Shown here in pieces: positions 1-6,875 of a DNA stretch of 12,439 nucleotides. Where the stretch lies: contig NZ_CALHII010000102.1 of NCBI RefSeq assembly GCF_938030815.1, forward strand, positions 1 to 12,439, written 5' to 3'. The notes beneath the pieces were generated by a model, which saw only the letters and a program-made list of their open reading frames with translations, was not told the origin of the DNA and made no database searches. The translations under genes and the position numbers were made by a program. Position 1 is the stretch's first letter; each line of letters starts with the position of its first letter. Source of the DNA: an uncultured Campylobacter sp. GTDB lineage: Bacteria > Campylobacterota > Campylobacteria > Campylobacterales > Campylobacteraceae.

Positions 1-86
1 CGTTGTATACCGAATATTCTGCAAACTTCGATCTTCTTCATGCCCTGCTCCAGATGCGCGGCTATGGCTCTTTTAGAGTAATTGTA
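1..86 (-). pseudogene. IS630-family transposase, N-terminal helix-turn-helix fragment
   Basis: Read leftwards, this stretch encodes YNYSKRAIAAHLEQG followed by MKKIEVCRIFGIQR and runs off the left edge. The pattern (YS..R.KAI, then E.GM.K.EVC..F.I) is that of the N-terminal helix-turn-helix of IS630-type transposases, which binds the element ends. No ATG precedes the Tyr codon at 84-86; the frame runs open into the neighbouring IS3 sequence. The usual Asp-Leu before the Arg is missing, so the start has been lost or altered. It is either the broken 5' end of an IS630 element or a whole element cut by the window edge. The assignment rests on about 29 residues and is moderate at best. Confidence 0.4.
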
Positions 87-98
87 AACAGCCCCTAA
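84..98 (+). repeat. IS3-type left terminal inverted repeat
   Basis: GTAAACAGCCCCTAA matches the reverse complement of 486-500 (GTAAACCACCCCAAA) at 12 of 15 positions. It abuts the IS630-like fragment. The first three bases also code in that fragment, so the exact boundary is uncertain by a few bases. Confidence 0.5.
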
Positions 99-123
99 TG
101 CGCCGTGCAGACTTGCAGGGTGC

Positions 124-436
124 GTGGCGCGGCAAGGGCAAGCGCACCACAGCAACCGCGGCAGCCAGTACCTGTCGCTGCGTTACAGCGCATGGCTGGA
201 GGAGGCAGGCGTGAAAGCATCGGTGGACACGACCGGCGACTCCTACGCCAATGCACTGGCGGAAAGCATCATTGGCCTGTACAAGACGGAATTCATTGAA
301 AGGCAAAGCTGGCGTGGCGCAGGCGACGGGAGCTTCGACACCGGAATGGGTGGATTGGTTCAACCAGCGCCGCCTGCTGAATTCCATCGGCTACACTTCA
401 CCAGCAGAATTTGAAGCGGCGTATTACTGCCAATAA
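124..436 (+). pseudogene. IS3-family transposase (orfB), C-terminal remnant, frameshifted
   Basis: This is the end of the DDE integrase core of an IS3-type OrfB. Frame 1 gives HHSNRGSQYL, then DSYANALAESIIGLYK; from about 335 frame 2 gives PEWVDWFNQRRLLNSIGY and ends at TAA 434-436. Intact relatives read HHSDRGSQY, where the Asp is the second catalytic residue. Here it is Asn (codon 154-156), so the enzyme is dead even apart from the rest. The third catalytic residue, the Glu of NALAES, is kept. A net +1 shift between about 315 and 335 splits the frame. No real start exists; everything before the HHS motif is deleted. Family call is firm; the coordinate 124 is only where recognisable coding begins. 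Confidence 0.85.
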
Positions 437-475
437 GGCGGATTAGGCAAAGCTGCCTGTTCCAGTCAATCCGCC
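437..475. repeat. Nested stem-loop after the transposase stop
   Basis: GGCGGATT (437-444) pairs perfectly with AATCCGCC (468-475), and inside it AGGCA (445-449) pairs with TGCCT (454-458) around AAGC. It starts one base after the transposase stop and sits inside the IS right end. There is no U-run after it, so it is not a clear intrinsic terminator. It may shield the transposase message from outside transcription, as seen near some IS ends (inference). Confidence 0.5.
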
Positions 476-485
476 CTCCGATAAT

Positions 486-500
486 TTTGGGGTGGTTTAC
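486..500 (-). repeat. IS3-type right terminal inverted repeat
   Basis: The plus strand TTTGGGGTGGTTTAC is the partner of the left repeat at 84-98. Similarity may extend inward (TTATCGGAGGG on the reverse strand, recalling the CGGAG often seen just inside IS3 ends). The element appears to end at 499 or 500. Confidence 0.55.
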
Positions 501-535
501 TAAAATCCTTGTCTCACAATCCATTACGGTGAACC

Positions 536-1361
536 ATGTCCGGCACAACCCTTTTCCTGCTCTCCGTCATCCTGATAACCATCGCATACTTTTTCTTCCG
601 CACGGGGCAAAACGCGCGGCAGCAAGCGGGCGACAGGGAAGAACAAGAAACCGCAGAAGGAATTGCACCGCCGGATGGGGAGAAGCAGATTGCGGTATCA
701 CCCGTGCCGCATGGCGTGCACGAATCGCCGGAGAAAATTCATGCGGCGCGTGTGGTCGGGGAGGGGCGACCCATCGCGCCACAGGCCGAAGCAGAACACG
801 CCGCTGCGGCGCCGATGTTGCAACCGGCGGCGGCGACAAAAGAACAACCGGCACCGCAACCGCCGACAACCGCAGCAGCCGACGAAGCCAAAGATTTGCA
901 ACGGGTCAAACAGGGCGGTTATCAGCCCATTCCGCTGATGAACAAAACTGAGAAAGGCGTTTTTCGCCATCCAGAGCTGCATCAAGGAACACAAGCTGCA
1001 ACATGAGCTGTTCTGCCGTTGCCAGGTCAGCCTGGGCTCTATCCTGTCGCATGAAAACCGGGACGCCTACGACCTCATCAACTGCAAGCGCGTGGATTTT
1101 CTCCTCACCGACAAGGATGACCTGCCGCTGCTGGTGATAGAAATTTTCGGACCGGGACATTTCCCGCAGAACGTGGCGGGAAGAAAGGATACCGAACAGC
1201 GGGACGCGATGAAGCGGCACGCCCTGCAATCCGCCGGGGTCGGCTACCTCGTGGTGGACGTGCAGGAAAAATACGCCGCCGGACAATGGGCCAGCATCAC
1301 CCGGCAGAAAACGGGCGACGCTCTGCGCGACTGGTTTACCAAAAAACATTACGGTCAGTAG
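536..1361 (+). pseudogene. DUF2726-domain membrane-anchored protein, one frameshift
   Basis: The first frame begins MSGTTLFLLSVILITIAYFF, one N-terminal membrane segment, then a long Ala/Pro/Gln-rich linker to about residue 139. At 953-957 the reading must move by net +1. The resumed frame gives KAFFAIQSCIKEHKL and then the DUF2726 domain with CKRVDFLLTDKDDLPLLVIE and AMKRHALQSAGVGYLVV, ending at TAG 1359-1361. Joined, it would be about 274 residues, a normal size for this architecture. DUF2726 domains have a restriction-endonuclease-like look (D...(I)E around DFLL and LVIEI), but their role is unknown. The gene starts 36 bp after the IS3 right end, with only weak ribosome-binding sequence (GGTGA). 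Either a genuine pseudogene or a one-base sequence error. Confidence 0.75.
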
Positions 1362-1404
1362 GCATTAGCCCATTGTCAGTCGGTGTACAGAACGCAAACC
1401 AGGC

Positions 1405-1434
1405 TTGACGTCTTGATGAAACAGGGCTTAATAT
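1405..1434 (+). promoter_or_regulatory. Sigma-70-type promoter for the small membrane protein
   Basis: TTGACG (1405-1410) and TAATAT (1429-1434) are separated by 18 bp, near consensus for a housekeeping promoter. The transcript would start about 1441, some 24 bases before the AGGAGGT ribosome binding site and start at 1465. No competing start lies between. Confidence 0.55.
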
Positions 1435-1464
1435 CACATGACTAATCTAAAGCAGGAGGTCGTT

Positions 1465-1728
1465 ATGGATGCTTTCTTAAATTTTTTGATAGCTTTCACT
1501 ATTATATTTATTATAGTGCGTGTGGGAATTTTCTTTTTCGCACCAGATTTGGATGCACTTTTGAGCGGTTCCAAATCTTCTAATAGAAAGAGTCATTATA
1601 GTCATAAATCTTACAAAACAAAGTATATAGATCATATGACTAATTCCGTAGATTCTCCAAATCATTATGGTCAAAGAATGGAAGGCTCCGATTATTCACC
1701 TAATATTGGAATACATGATGATAATTAA
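1465..1728 (+). CDS. Small single-pass membrane protein, unknown function
   Basis: This 87-residue protein starts at ATG 1465, chosen over an in-frame ATG at 1438 because AGGAGGT (1454-1460) sits 4 bp before it. Residues about 4-28 (LNFLIAFTIIFIIVRVGIFF) form one strongly hydrophobic segment. A polar tail follows, rich in Ser, Lys, Tyr and His (KSHYSHKSYK) and ending in acidic residues. I recognise no family. It has its own promoter and shares a bidirectional terminator with the TraG-like gene facing it. Its AT-rich codons match that gene and differ from the GC-rich DUF2726 gene upstream, so both may be cargo of one integrated element (inference). Confidence 0.7.
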   Translation: MDAFLNFLIAFTIIFIIVRVGIFFFAPDLDALLSGSKSSNRKSHYSHKSYKTKYIDHMTNSVDSPNHYGQRMEGSDYSPNIGIHDDN

Positions 1729-1732
1729 TTAA

Positions 1733-1765
1733 AGCAAAAGCCGGAGATTTTCTCCGGCTTTTGCT
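1733..1765. terminator. Bidirectional intrinsic terminator
   Basis: AGCAAAAGCCGGAGA (1733-1747) and TCTCCGGCTTTTGCT (1751-1765) form a perfect 15-bp stem with a TTT loop. The GC-rich upper stem is flanked by AAAA/TTTT, which gives a U-run to either strand. It lies 4 bp after the stop of the plus-strand small gene and 2 bp after the stop of the minus-strand TraG-like gene, ending both. Confidence 0.9.
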
Positions 1766-1767
1766 GA

Positions 1768-3471
1768 TTAATAGCGGCTTCCTCCTGGCGGTAAGCCTGC
1801 TTGCTCCTTCCTATCTGCGCGCCATTTACGCCAACCTTCAATACCTTTTCCTATACCACGACCAGCAGAATTTATTGAGCCCGTGGCTCCGCCACTTGCC
1901 ATTTGCCCACTAGTCCCCCCAATATTTTTGGATTGTGAGTCTGTCGCATTAAATGCTCCTCCCGGTCTTCCACCACCTGCTTCATTAACCAGATACATCA
2001 ATATCAACGGAAAAATGACGTTAAACGCCATACTAGCAGCATCTAATAATATACGTTCTACATAACTGGCATTACTAACTTTAGATAACGCTGCCAACGA
2101 TTCCACATTCGGATATAAAGCTTGCCATAATGCACTATCTAAGTATTGACTAATTTCCCATAAACTTGGTAATAGTGATATAATAAAAATTAATATAAGG
2201 CCTTTTAAAATAGTCTCCCATCTATAATCAGCAATAATTAAATAGATTCCCCAAAAGGTAAAAAAACCCATTAATAACATTGGTGTAGCATTTGCAAAAC
2301 AACGCGATAAAAGAACATCTGTGCATAAAAACTAGTAGCATTACCAACAATAGAAGATAAAATCTCATTCCCTAATTCTGTAAATGCAGTAAGTATGGAT
2401 CCAATTATACCTATCGTACCAACTACTTTTAACGCATCCTGATCTTCAGCCTTTATTGCTAAACTACTATCATTCTGGTTAAGTAACATACGAAAAATCA
2501 CTTCATCCATAAATACTTCTTTGTCACCACTTGCTTTTTCTATTGCAGCCATACAAGATTTTTTATCGTATTGACTATAGAATTCAGGAAAAATATCATC
2601 GGTCTGAATAGGTTCATTCCTATCCCTACTTTTGTTTTATGACATTGATCTACAAAAAATTCTTCGGCTGCTAATTTTTGCATTACATTCTCACTAGCAT
2701 TTTCCCTAAGTAATGGGTATATTTTTTGATTCCACCAATCTGTACATTTAACTGTGCCTGTTTTTCCCACAATCTGTTTTTGTGATGCATCAGGAACATC
2801 TGAAACGACACCCTCAACCGCAGCTTTGCTACGTATTGGATTTTCAGGGTTAGAACCTAAGAATTCTTCAAGAAAAGCTTCTCTTTCATCAGGAAAACTA
2901 TTTAATGCAGTCTCAATGTTTCCATCTATTTTCCCAGACATCATTAATTGAAATAAATCGCTTCCTGGATATCTTCTTTCCCGTGTATCAGTGCTATTCT
3001 TTTTAACAGCTTCTTCTACGTTAGTCTTTTCTACCTTTTGTTTAGATTTAAATAGTAACAGAGCATTGTGTGAGGTGCTTTTTTGGAAATATTACTTATC
3101 CGGTCACGCGCATCAGTCGCACATTCTTCATCGAATCTTGATACCTCACCACGCAAAGTATCATCCGTAATTTCTGAGGTTTTTATCACTATTGCAAAAT
3201 TATTTACTGATGGCGCACAAGGCATACTCTGATAAATTACATTATTGGTTCCTGCTGCGAGACGCATGACAAGTGATGGTAATAGTGGCACTTTACCTTC
3301 AGAAGTCACATCAAAACCATAAAATTCTTTCATTTGTGGAATTCCGCCTTTAATTTCGTCTGGTTTTCTCCCATCCATTTTACAATGCGGCAAGATAGTT
3401 GTTCCTTCTATCCTGATTCTATCCATCGGCACCACCGCCAAAAACAGCGCAAACAGCACTTTCTCTACCGC
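1768..3471 (-). pseudogene. TraG N-terminal-domain conjugation protein (ICE type), broken
   Basis: Read leftwards in four successive frames, this is one gene. It opens with VEKVLFALFLAVVPM, continues with VIYQSMPCAPSVNNFAIVIK and SRFDEECATDARDRI, then KCTDWWNQKIYPLL and the hydrophobic stretches GTIGIIGSILTAFTELG, LKGLILIFIISLLP and MAFNVIFPLILMYLV. A Gly-rich tail ends at TAA 1770-1768. The order of membrane segments, the paired Cys/Trp-Trp motif and the length (about 565 residues here) fit TraG_N proteins of ICEHin1056/Tfc24-like conjugation systems, which help mating-pair formation in the inner membrane. Frame changes fall near 3050-3070, 2615-2640 and 2295-2315, each equal to one missing base. 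The 5' end (about 60-80 residues) is cut off at the 3455-3471 junction. No other transfer gene is in the window. Confidence 0.75.
3455..3471. other. Lineage junction A (proteobacterial to Bacteroidota-like)
   Basis: Leftwards the minus strand is recognisable TraG-N protein up to about VEKV; rightwards the plus strand is recognisable C45 protein from about FLYRFLKWFNRD. The two meet here, and both genes are cut at their 5' ends. The segment CTTTCTCTACCG codes plausibly for both, so a short homology may lie at the join. No repeat, att-like core or IS is visible. I read it as an artificial or illegitimate junction. Confidence 0.7.
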
Positions 3472-4806
3472 TTTCTCAAGTGGTTCAACCGAGATATTGA
3501 CCACTATATCCTCCCTATTTATAGGGCAGAACTTTATGGGCAATCCCGCTATTCCGATAGCCTTTTCAACTACATTGCCCCCAAGTACGAACGCAGTCTG
3601 TACCTACACTCAGCTCATGACATAGGCCACGCCTTACAAGATTTGATGCTGGTAGGCTGTTCCTCCTTGGCTGCTTGGGGAACTCATACCCAAGGTGGAA
3701 AGCTGCTTATTGGCCGCAATTTTGACTTTTACCTCTCGGACGATTTCGCTACTGAGAAGCTCGTCCGTTTTGTTCGTCCCACGGAGGGTTATCCCTTTAT
3801 GTCCTATGCATGGGGTGGTATGATCGGAGTCATGTCGGGCATGAATACCGAAGGCCTTACGGTAACCATCAATGCAGGTAAATCCAATATACCCCTGAAG
3901 GCACGCACCCCTATTTCGCTCCTATGTAGGGAAATATTGCAATTTGCCTCCACTACTGAGGAAGCTATTGCTATTGCCAAAAAACGAAAAGTATTTGTCT
4001 CCGAGGCAATTATGGTAGGTAGTGCCAAAGAAAAGAAGGCTGTCATCATAGAAGTATCCCCGAAGAAATTCGGTGTATATGAGGTCGATAATGAGCTACT
4101 ACTCTGTACCAATCACTTCCAAAGTACCCCCTATGCCAAGGACAAAAAGAACCGCAAGCAAATCCAACAAACCCATACCGCCTACCGCTATAAGAAGCTA
4201 CAGGAACTCACCCAAGGCGATACCCTCACCCCCGAACGTATAGCCGCTATCCTGCGCAATACCGAAGGGCTAAAGGGCAAAGCTATAGGCTATGGCAATG
4301 AGAAGGCGCTGAACCAACTTTTGGCCTATCATAGTGTGATCTTCTCGCCCGAAGAGCGCATCGCTTGGGTATCCACTGCCCCCTATCAGCTGGGGGAATA
4401 CATAGCCTATGACCTCAAGGAGATTTTCAAAGGAGAAACATTCGCTCCCCATACGGTATATCCACAGACCCAGCGGAATATCCCTGCCGATCCTTTCATG
4501 CAAACACAAGCCTATAAGGATTATGAGCAATACCGACAGCTGGAAGAGAGGCTTACTAAGCAATTGCGAGAGAAAGCACTTATAGATCCCGCTGATTATC
4601 GTTCTCTTACAAGCCTAAATCCCGATTATTGGAAAGCTTATTACCTATTGGGAGAAGCCTATTGGGCAAATGGACAATACAAAGAGGCTCAGGAGCAGTA
4701 TAAAATAGCCCTCACCAAGGAGATTCCTTATACTGTAGAGCGGGAACAAATAGAAAAGCGCATTCTTCACTACCAGCCTTCGTCTCCTTCGTCTTCTTCT
4801 CCATAG
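3460..4806 (+). CDS. C45-family acyltransferase/peptidase (Ntn fold), 5'-truncated
   Basis: The protein is related to acyl-CoA:6-aminopenicillanate acyltransferases (family C45), Ntn hydrolases that expose an N-terminal Cys by self-cleavage. The likely nucleophile is the Cys of LVGCSSLAAWG (codon 3658-3660), followed by LLIGRNFDFY, the Ntn core GMIGVMSGMNTEGLTVTIN, and CTNHFQS, GNEKALNQLLAYHSVIF and STAPYQLGEYIAYDL. Relatives in Bacteroidota have over 100 residues before this, usually with a signal peptide, so its substrate end is lost at junction A; the upstream Met at 3334 belongs to the antisense TraG sequence. The last 70 residues hold a TPR-like unit (NPDYWKAYYLLGEAYWANGQ). It ends in a Ser/Pro tail overlapping the opposing lipoprotein gene by 37 bp. 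The natural substrate in gut and oral Bacteroidota is unknown. Confidence 0.85.
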   Translation, partial: FLYRFLKWFNRDIDHYILPIYRAELYGQSRYSDSLFNYIAPKYERSLYLHSAHDIGHALQDLMLVGCSSLAAWGTHTQGGKLLIGRNFDFYLSDDFATEKLVRFVRPTEGYPFMSYAWGGMIGVMSGMNTEGLTVTINAGKSNIPLKARTPISLLCREILQFASTTEEAIAIAKKRKVFVSEAIMVGSAKEKKAVIIEVSPKKFGVYEVDNELLLCTNHFQSTPYAKDKKNRKQIQQTHTAYRYKKLQELTQGDTLTPERIAAILRNTEGLKGKAIGYGNEKALNQLLAYHSVIFSPEERIAWVSTAPYQLGEYIAYDLKEIFKGETFAPHTVYPQTQRNIPADPFMQTQAYKDYEQYRQLEERLTKQLREKALIDPADYRSLTSLNPDYWKAYYLLGEAYWANGQYKEAQEQYKIALTKEIPYTVEREQIEKRILHYQPSSPSSSSP

Positions 4807-5885
4807 CCAAAGTAGTACTCTTCAAAAGAAAAATGTTCAAAAGGAATCTCACCAAAGTCTTTTGTAGAGAATTGTTGTTCTTTTTTTCCATCTTTATAGG
4901 AGATAATTCCTAAACGATGTAGTAACGCCTTGTCTTTTTCTACTTGGAAGGTGATATAATAATCTTGGTTATCATCACTATCCTCTTCTATGTTCTTAAT
5001 CTGGTGTTCTATAGTGAAATATTTCCCCTTGGTTACCAAATTGAAGTGATTACTATAATTCTGCTTGGAAGGGTAATAGCAGAGATCATAAAGCAGTCGG
5101 TAGTTGTCCTCTCCTTCACTTAGCAGCAATGCATACAAGGAGGCTTCTACCCCTTCTCCTTGGGGTGTGAAGACAAAGATATGATCTTTGTAGCCATCAC
5201 CATTGAGGTCTGCCGCTTTTTCTTGGTCTTTTCTATAGTCACCTGCCGACTCTATACGCCTAACAAATGCAGGGATATCGGTTATATGCACCCTATCCAG
5301 ATCAGGTTTCATCAGCAGTTTCCATTGCTCATCTATGGATACTATATAGTTATAAATCTTCCATAACTTATCGGATATCTCAATCAAGGGAGCTTTTGTC
5401 CATTTGCCATCCTTAAGACTATAGATGGCATACTTAGCTGGAATTTTGGCTTCATAGCCCGATGGGTCAGAAGAGGGCTGTAAATATTTTTTATCCATGA
5501 CGACAAGCATCACATTGAAATGCTGAGCGATCTGCTCAGGCGACATATCCTTGATGGGATTGAAGATCACATCCACCCACTTTTGTTCATCACCTCTGTA
5601 CATAGCCGCCTGTACTACTTTCAGATCAAACTGCTCATCTTTAGGAAAAAGGTACACATCTACCCACCCGAAGGGATTCCCTTCTATAGGGCAAGCATTA
5701 TAAACATAGTAATAACCAGATTCCTCAAATTCTGCTCGCTTATCTAAGTCAAAACGCGCACAACTGATGAGGTTATAGAGCTTTTGCTCTATCTCATCGG
5801 TCAGAGGCAATTCCGTAATGGTAGGTGTATGCTTTGGGCATCCCCACAAAAGAAGTGCTAAAAAGACTAAGAGGATTCTATACAT
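4770..5885 (-). CDS. Exported lipoprotein with DxNGDG calcium-type motif
   Basis: The 371-residue product begins MYRILLVFLALLLWGC, a lipoprotein signal with Cys16 as the lipidated residue. No known family is evident. Residues 226-234 read DLNGDGYKD, the Ca-binding-like loop found in FG-GAP/VCBS and EF-hand-type repeats, followed by a beta-rich stretch. This resembles the many Bacteroidota proteins with a C-terminal 'progress report' of integrity-type repeats, but only one unit is visible. The end is very acidic (YGEEDEGDEGW), and its last 37 bp are shared with the end of the C45 gene. There is no Shine-Dalgarno sequence before ATG 5885, as usual for Bacteroidota, and a TATATTTG element lies about 50 bp upstream. 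Likely anchored in the outer or inner membrane. Confidence 0.75.
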   Translation of the reverse strand: MYRILLVFLALLLWGCPKHTPTITELPLTDEIEQKLYNLISCARFDLDKRAEFEESGYYYVYNACPIEGNPFGWVDVYLFPKDEQFDLKVVQAAMYRGDEQKWVDVIFNPIKDMSPEQIAQHFNVMLVVMDKKYLQPSSDPSGYEAKIPAKYAIYSLKDGKWTKAPLIEISDKLWKIYNYIVSIDEQWKLLMKPDLDRVHITDIPAFVRRIESAGDYRKDQEKAADLNGDGYKDHIFVFTPQGEGVEASLYALLLSEGEDNYRLLYDLCYYPSKQNYSNHFNLVTKGKYFTIEHQIKNIEEDSDDNQDYYITFQVEKDKALLHRLGIISYKDGKKEQQFSTKDFGEIPFEHFSFEEYYFGYGEEDEGDEGW

Positions 5886-5935
5886 ATTATAGTTTTCTTT
5901 TTATAAGGTACAATAACAGATGCCATAAATATCTA

Positions 5936-5943
5936 CAAATATA
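5936..5943 (-). promoter_or_regulatory. Bacteroidota-type -7 promoter element
   Basis: On the minus strand this reads TATATTTG, an exact TAnnTTTG match to the -7 box of Bacteroidota promoters, about 50 bp before the lipoprotein start. I see no clear TTTG -33 box at the expected distance, so the call is tentative. Confidence 0.35.
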
Positions 5944-6108
5944 GACGCTATAAACTCACGTCTCTACCTCGTTTACGCTATTTTGCCTCTACGCCTACTC
6001 ATATCATTTTTTACAACCCGCTTCCGATTGTCTATAACTCTTCACCCACATACCCAGCTCCAAGTATTCGCTGGCTTTACTTTTCACTCTTCATTTTTCA
6101 CTTTTCAC
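5944..6108. other. Spacer with TTTTCACT repeats
   Basis: The spacer between the YD-like protein gene and the lipoprotein gene carries three TTTTCACT units between about 6079 and 6110, a low-complexity T/C-rich run. No RNA gene, strong terminator stem or ORF of note was seen. Confidence 0.4.
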
Positions 6109-6870
6109 TCAAAAGTATTCTATCTGTCGTTCAATAATCGTTGTGGGTTTGCCATCTTGGTATTCAAAGCGTCCTATCCAATTGCCTTTTTTATCATATT
6201 TGTACTCAAAACTCTTCTTCTGAGCAAAATTTCTATTGAGCAGCGAGAGGATTCGATCACAATCCCCATGGCTATTGTAGCGATATTTGGCCTTATTGAG
6301 AATATTCTCCCCCTTATCCACTATATTTTGCTCCTGTTCTAAGAGCCGCCCTCTATGGTCATAGGTAGAGATGAACTTGGCCGAGAAATCCTCCCTGAGG
6401 AAATTGCTTTCGGTCTGTCGTCCTGCATCGTCATAGACAAAAAAGGCAGAATAGAGCAAAACCCCTTCCCTGTCATAGGTTTCTTCTTTGGTTACATTGC
6501 CTCTCCCATCACAGTTGAACACTGTAATACCTACTTTCTCCCTTTGAGGATCCAAGTGTAGTTTGTATTTCTTTACCTTCTGCTTGCTATAGGTATATTC
6601 GTAGCGCAAGGTCTCTGCATTGCGCTCGTCAAAGAATATTTCCTTGACAAGGTTACCCTGTGCATCAAAGGTCTTTTCTATGTTCATCTCGGCCAGAAGC
6701 GCCCCTTTTTGAGCTACTGCACCATTTTCCTTGACATGGTAGCCCCTGATACGAAGTGTTTTTACCCCCTTGTGTAGAAATTCATGCTCCCAATCTGTCC
6801 TCTCTTGTGCATAAGAGTAACAGACTAAAGCAAATAGGCTAAGTACATGTAACCAATGGCTTGTATTCAT
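6109..6870 (-). CDS. Secreted YD-like repeat protein
   Basis: The 253-residue product starts with a signal peptide (MNTSHWLHVLSLFALVCYSY, cleavage probably after AYSYA or just before AQE). The rest consists of beta-strand repeats of the type Y/F-D-x-x-G-x: FDAQGNL near 68, CDGRGNV near 120, YDDAGRQ near 146, YDHRGRL near 170, YNSHGD near 198 and YDKKGNW near 225. Such YD/RHS-like repeats bind sugars or build shells in larger proteins; here there is no toxin or Rhs core, so the role is unknown. The gene lies 5 bp after the antiporter stop with no separate promoter room, so both are probably one operon. No Shine-Dalgarno sequence is seen at ATG 6870. Confidence 0.75.
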   Translation of the reverse strand: MNTSHWLHVLSLFALVCYSYAQERTDWEHEFLHKGVKTLRIRGYHVKENGAVAQKGALLAEMNIEKTFDAQGNLVKEIFFDERNAETLRYEYTYSKQKVKKYKLHLDPQREKVGITVFNCDGRGNVTKEETYDREGVLLYSAFFVYDDAGRQTESNFLREDFSAKFISTYDHRGRLLEQEQNIVDKGENILNKAKYRYNSHGDCDRILSLLNRNFAQKKSFEYKYDKKGNWIGRFEYQDGKPTTIIERQIEYF

Positions 6871-6875
6871 TTCAT

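Larger units (their letters stand above)
84..500. mobile_element. Internally deleted IS3-family element
   Basis: The two ends form an imperfect inverted repeat. The left end, from 84, reads GTAAACAGCCCCTAA; the right end, reverse-complemented from 500, reads GTAAACCACCCCAAA. This resembles the TGAACCGCCCC-type ends of many IS3-family elements. Only about 415 bp lie between the ends, against the usual 1.2-1.3 kb. The content is limited to the C-terminal part of the orfB transposase, so orfA and most of orfB are gone. I see no matching 3-4 bp target duplication (ATT on the left, TAA on the right). It cannot move on its own, but its ends could in principle be mobilised by a full relative. Confidence 0.6.

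Noticed and set aside
73..387. 104-residue minus-strand ORF
   Set aside because: It lies antisense to the clear IS3 transposase remnant, and its Cys/Val/Ala-rich composition is that of a shadow frame.
3334..3459. ORF start MWNSAFNF... as the true N-terminus of the C45 protein
   Set aside because: This part is antisense to well-recognised TraG-N sequence and lacks any match in style to the C45 family or a signal peptide.
6079..6110. TTTTCACT repeats as a CRISPR-like array
   Set aside because: Units are 8 bp with no spacers; it is simple low-complexity sequence.
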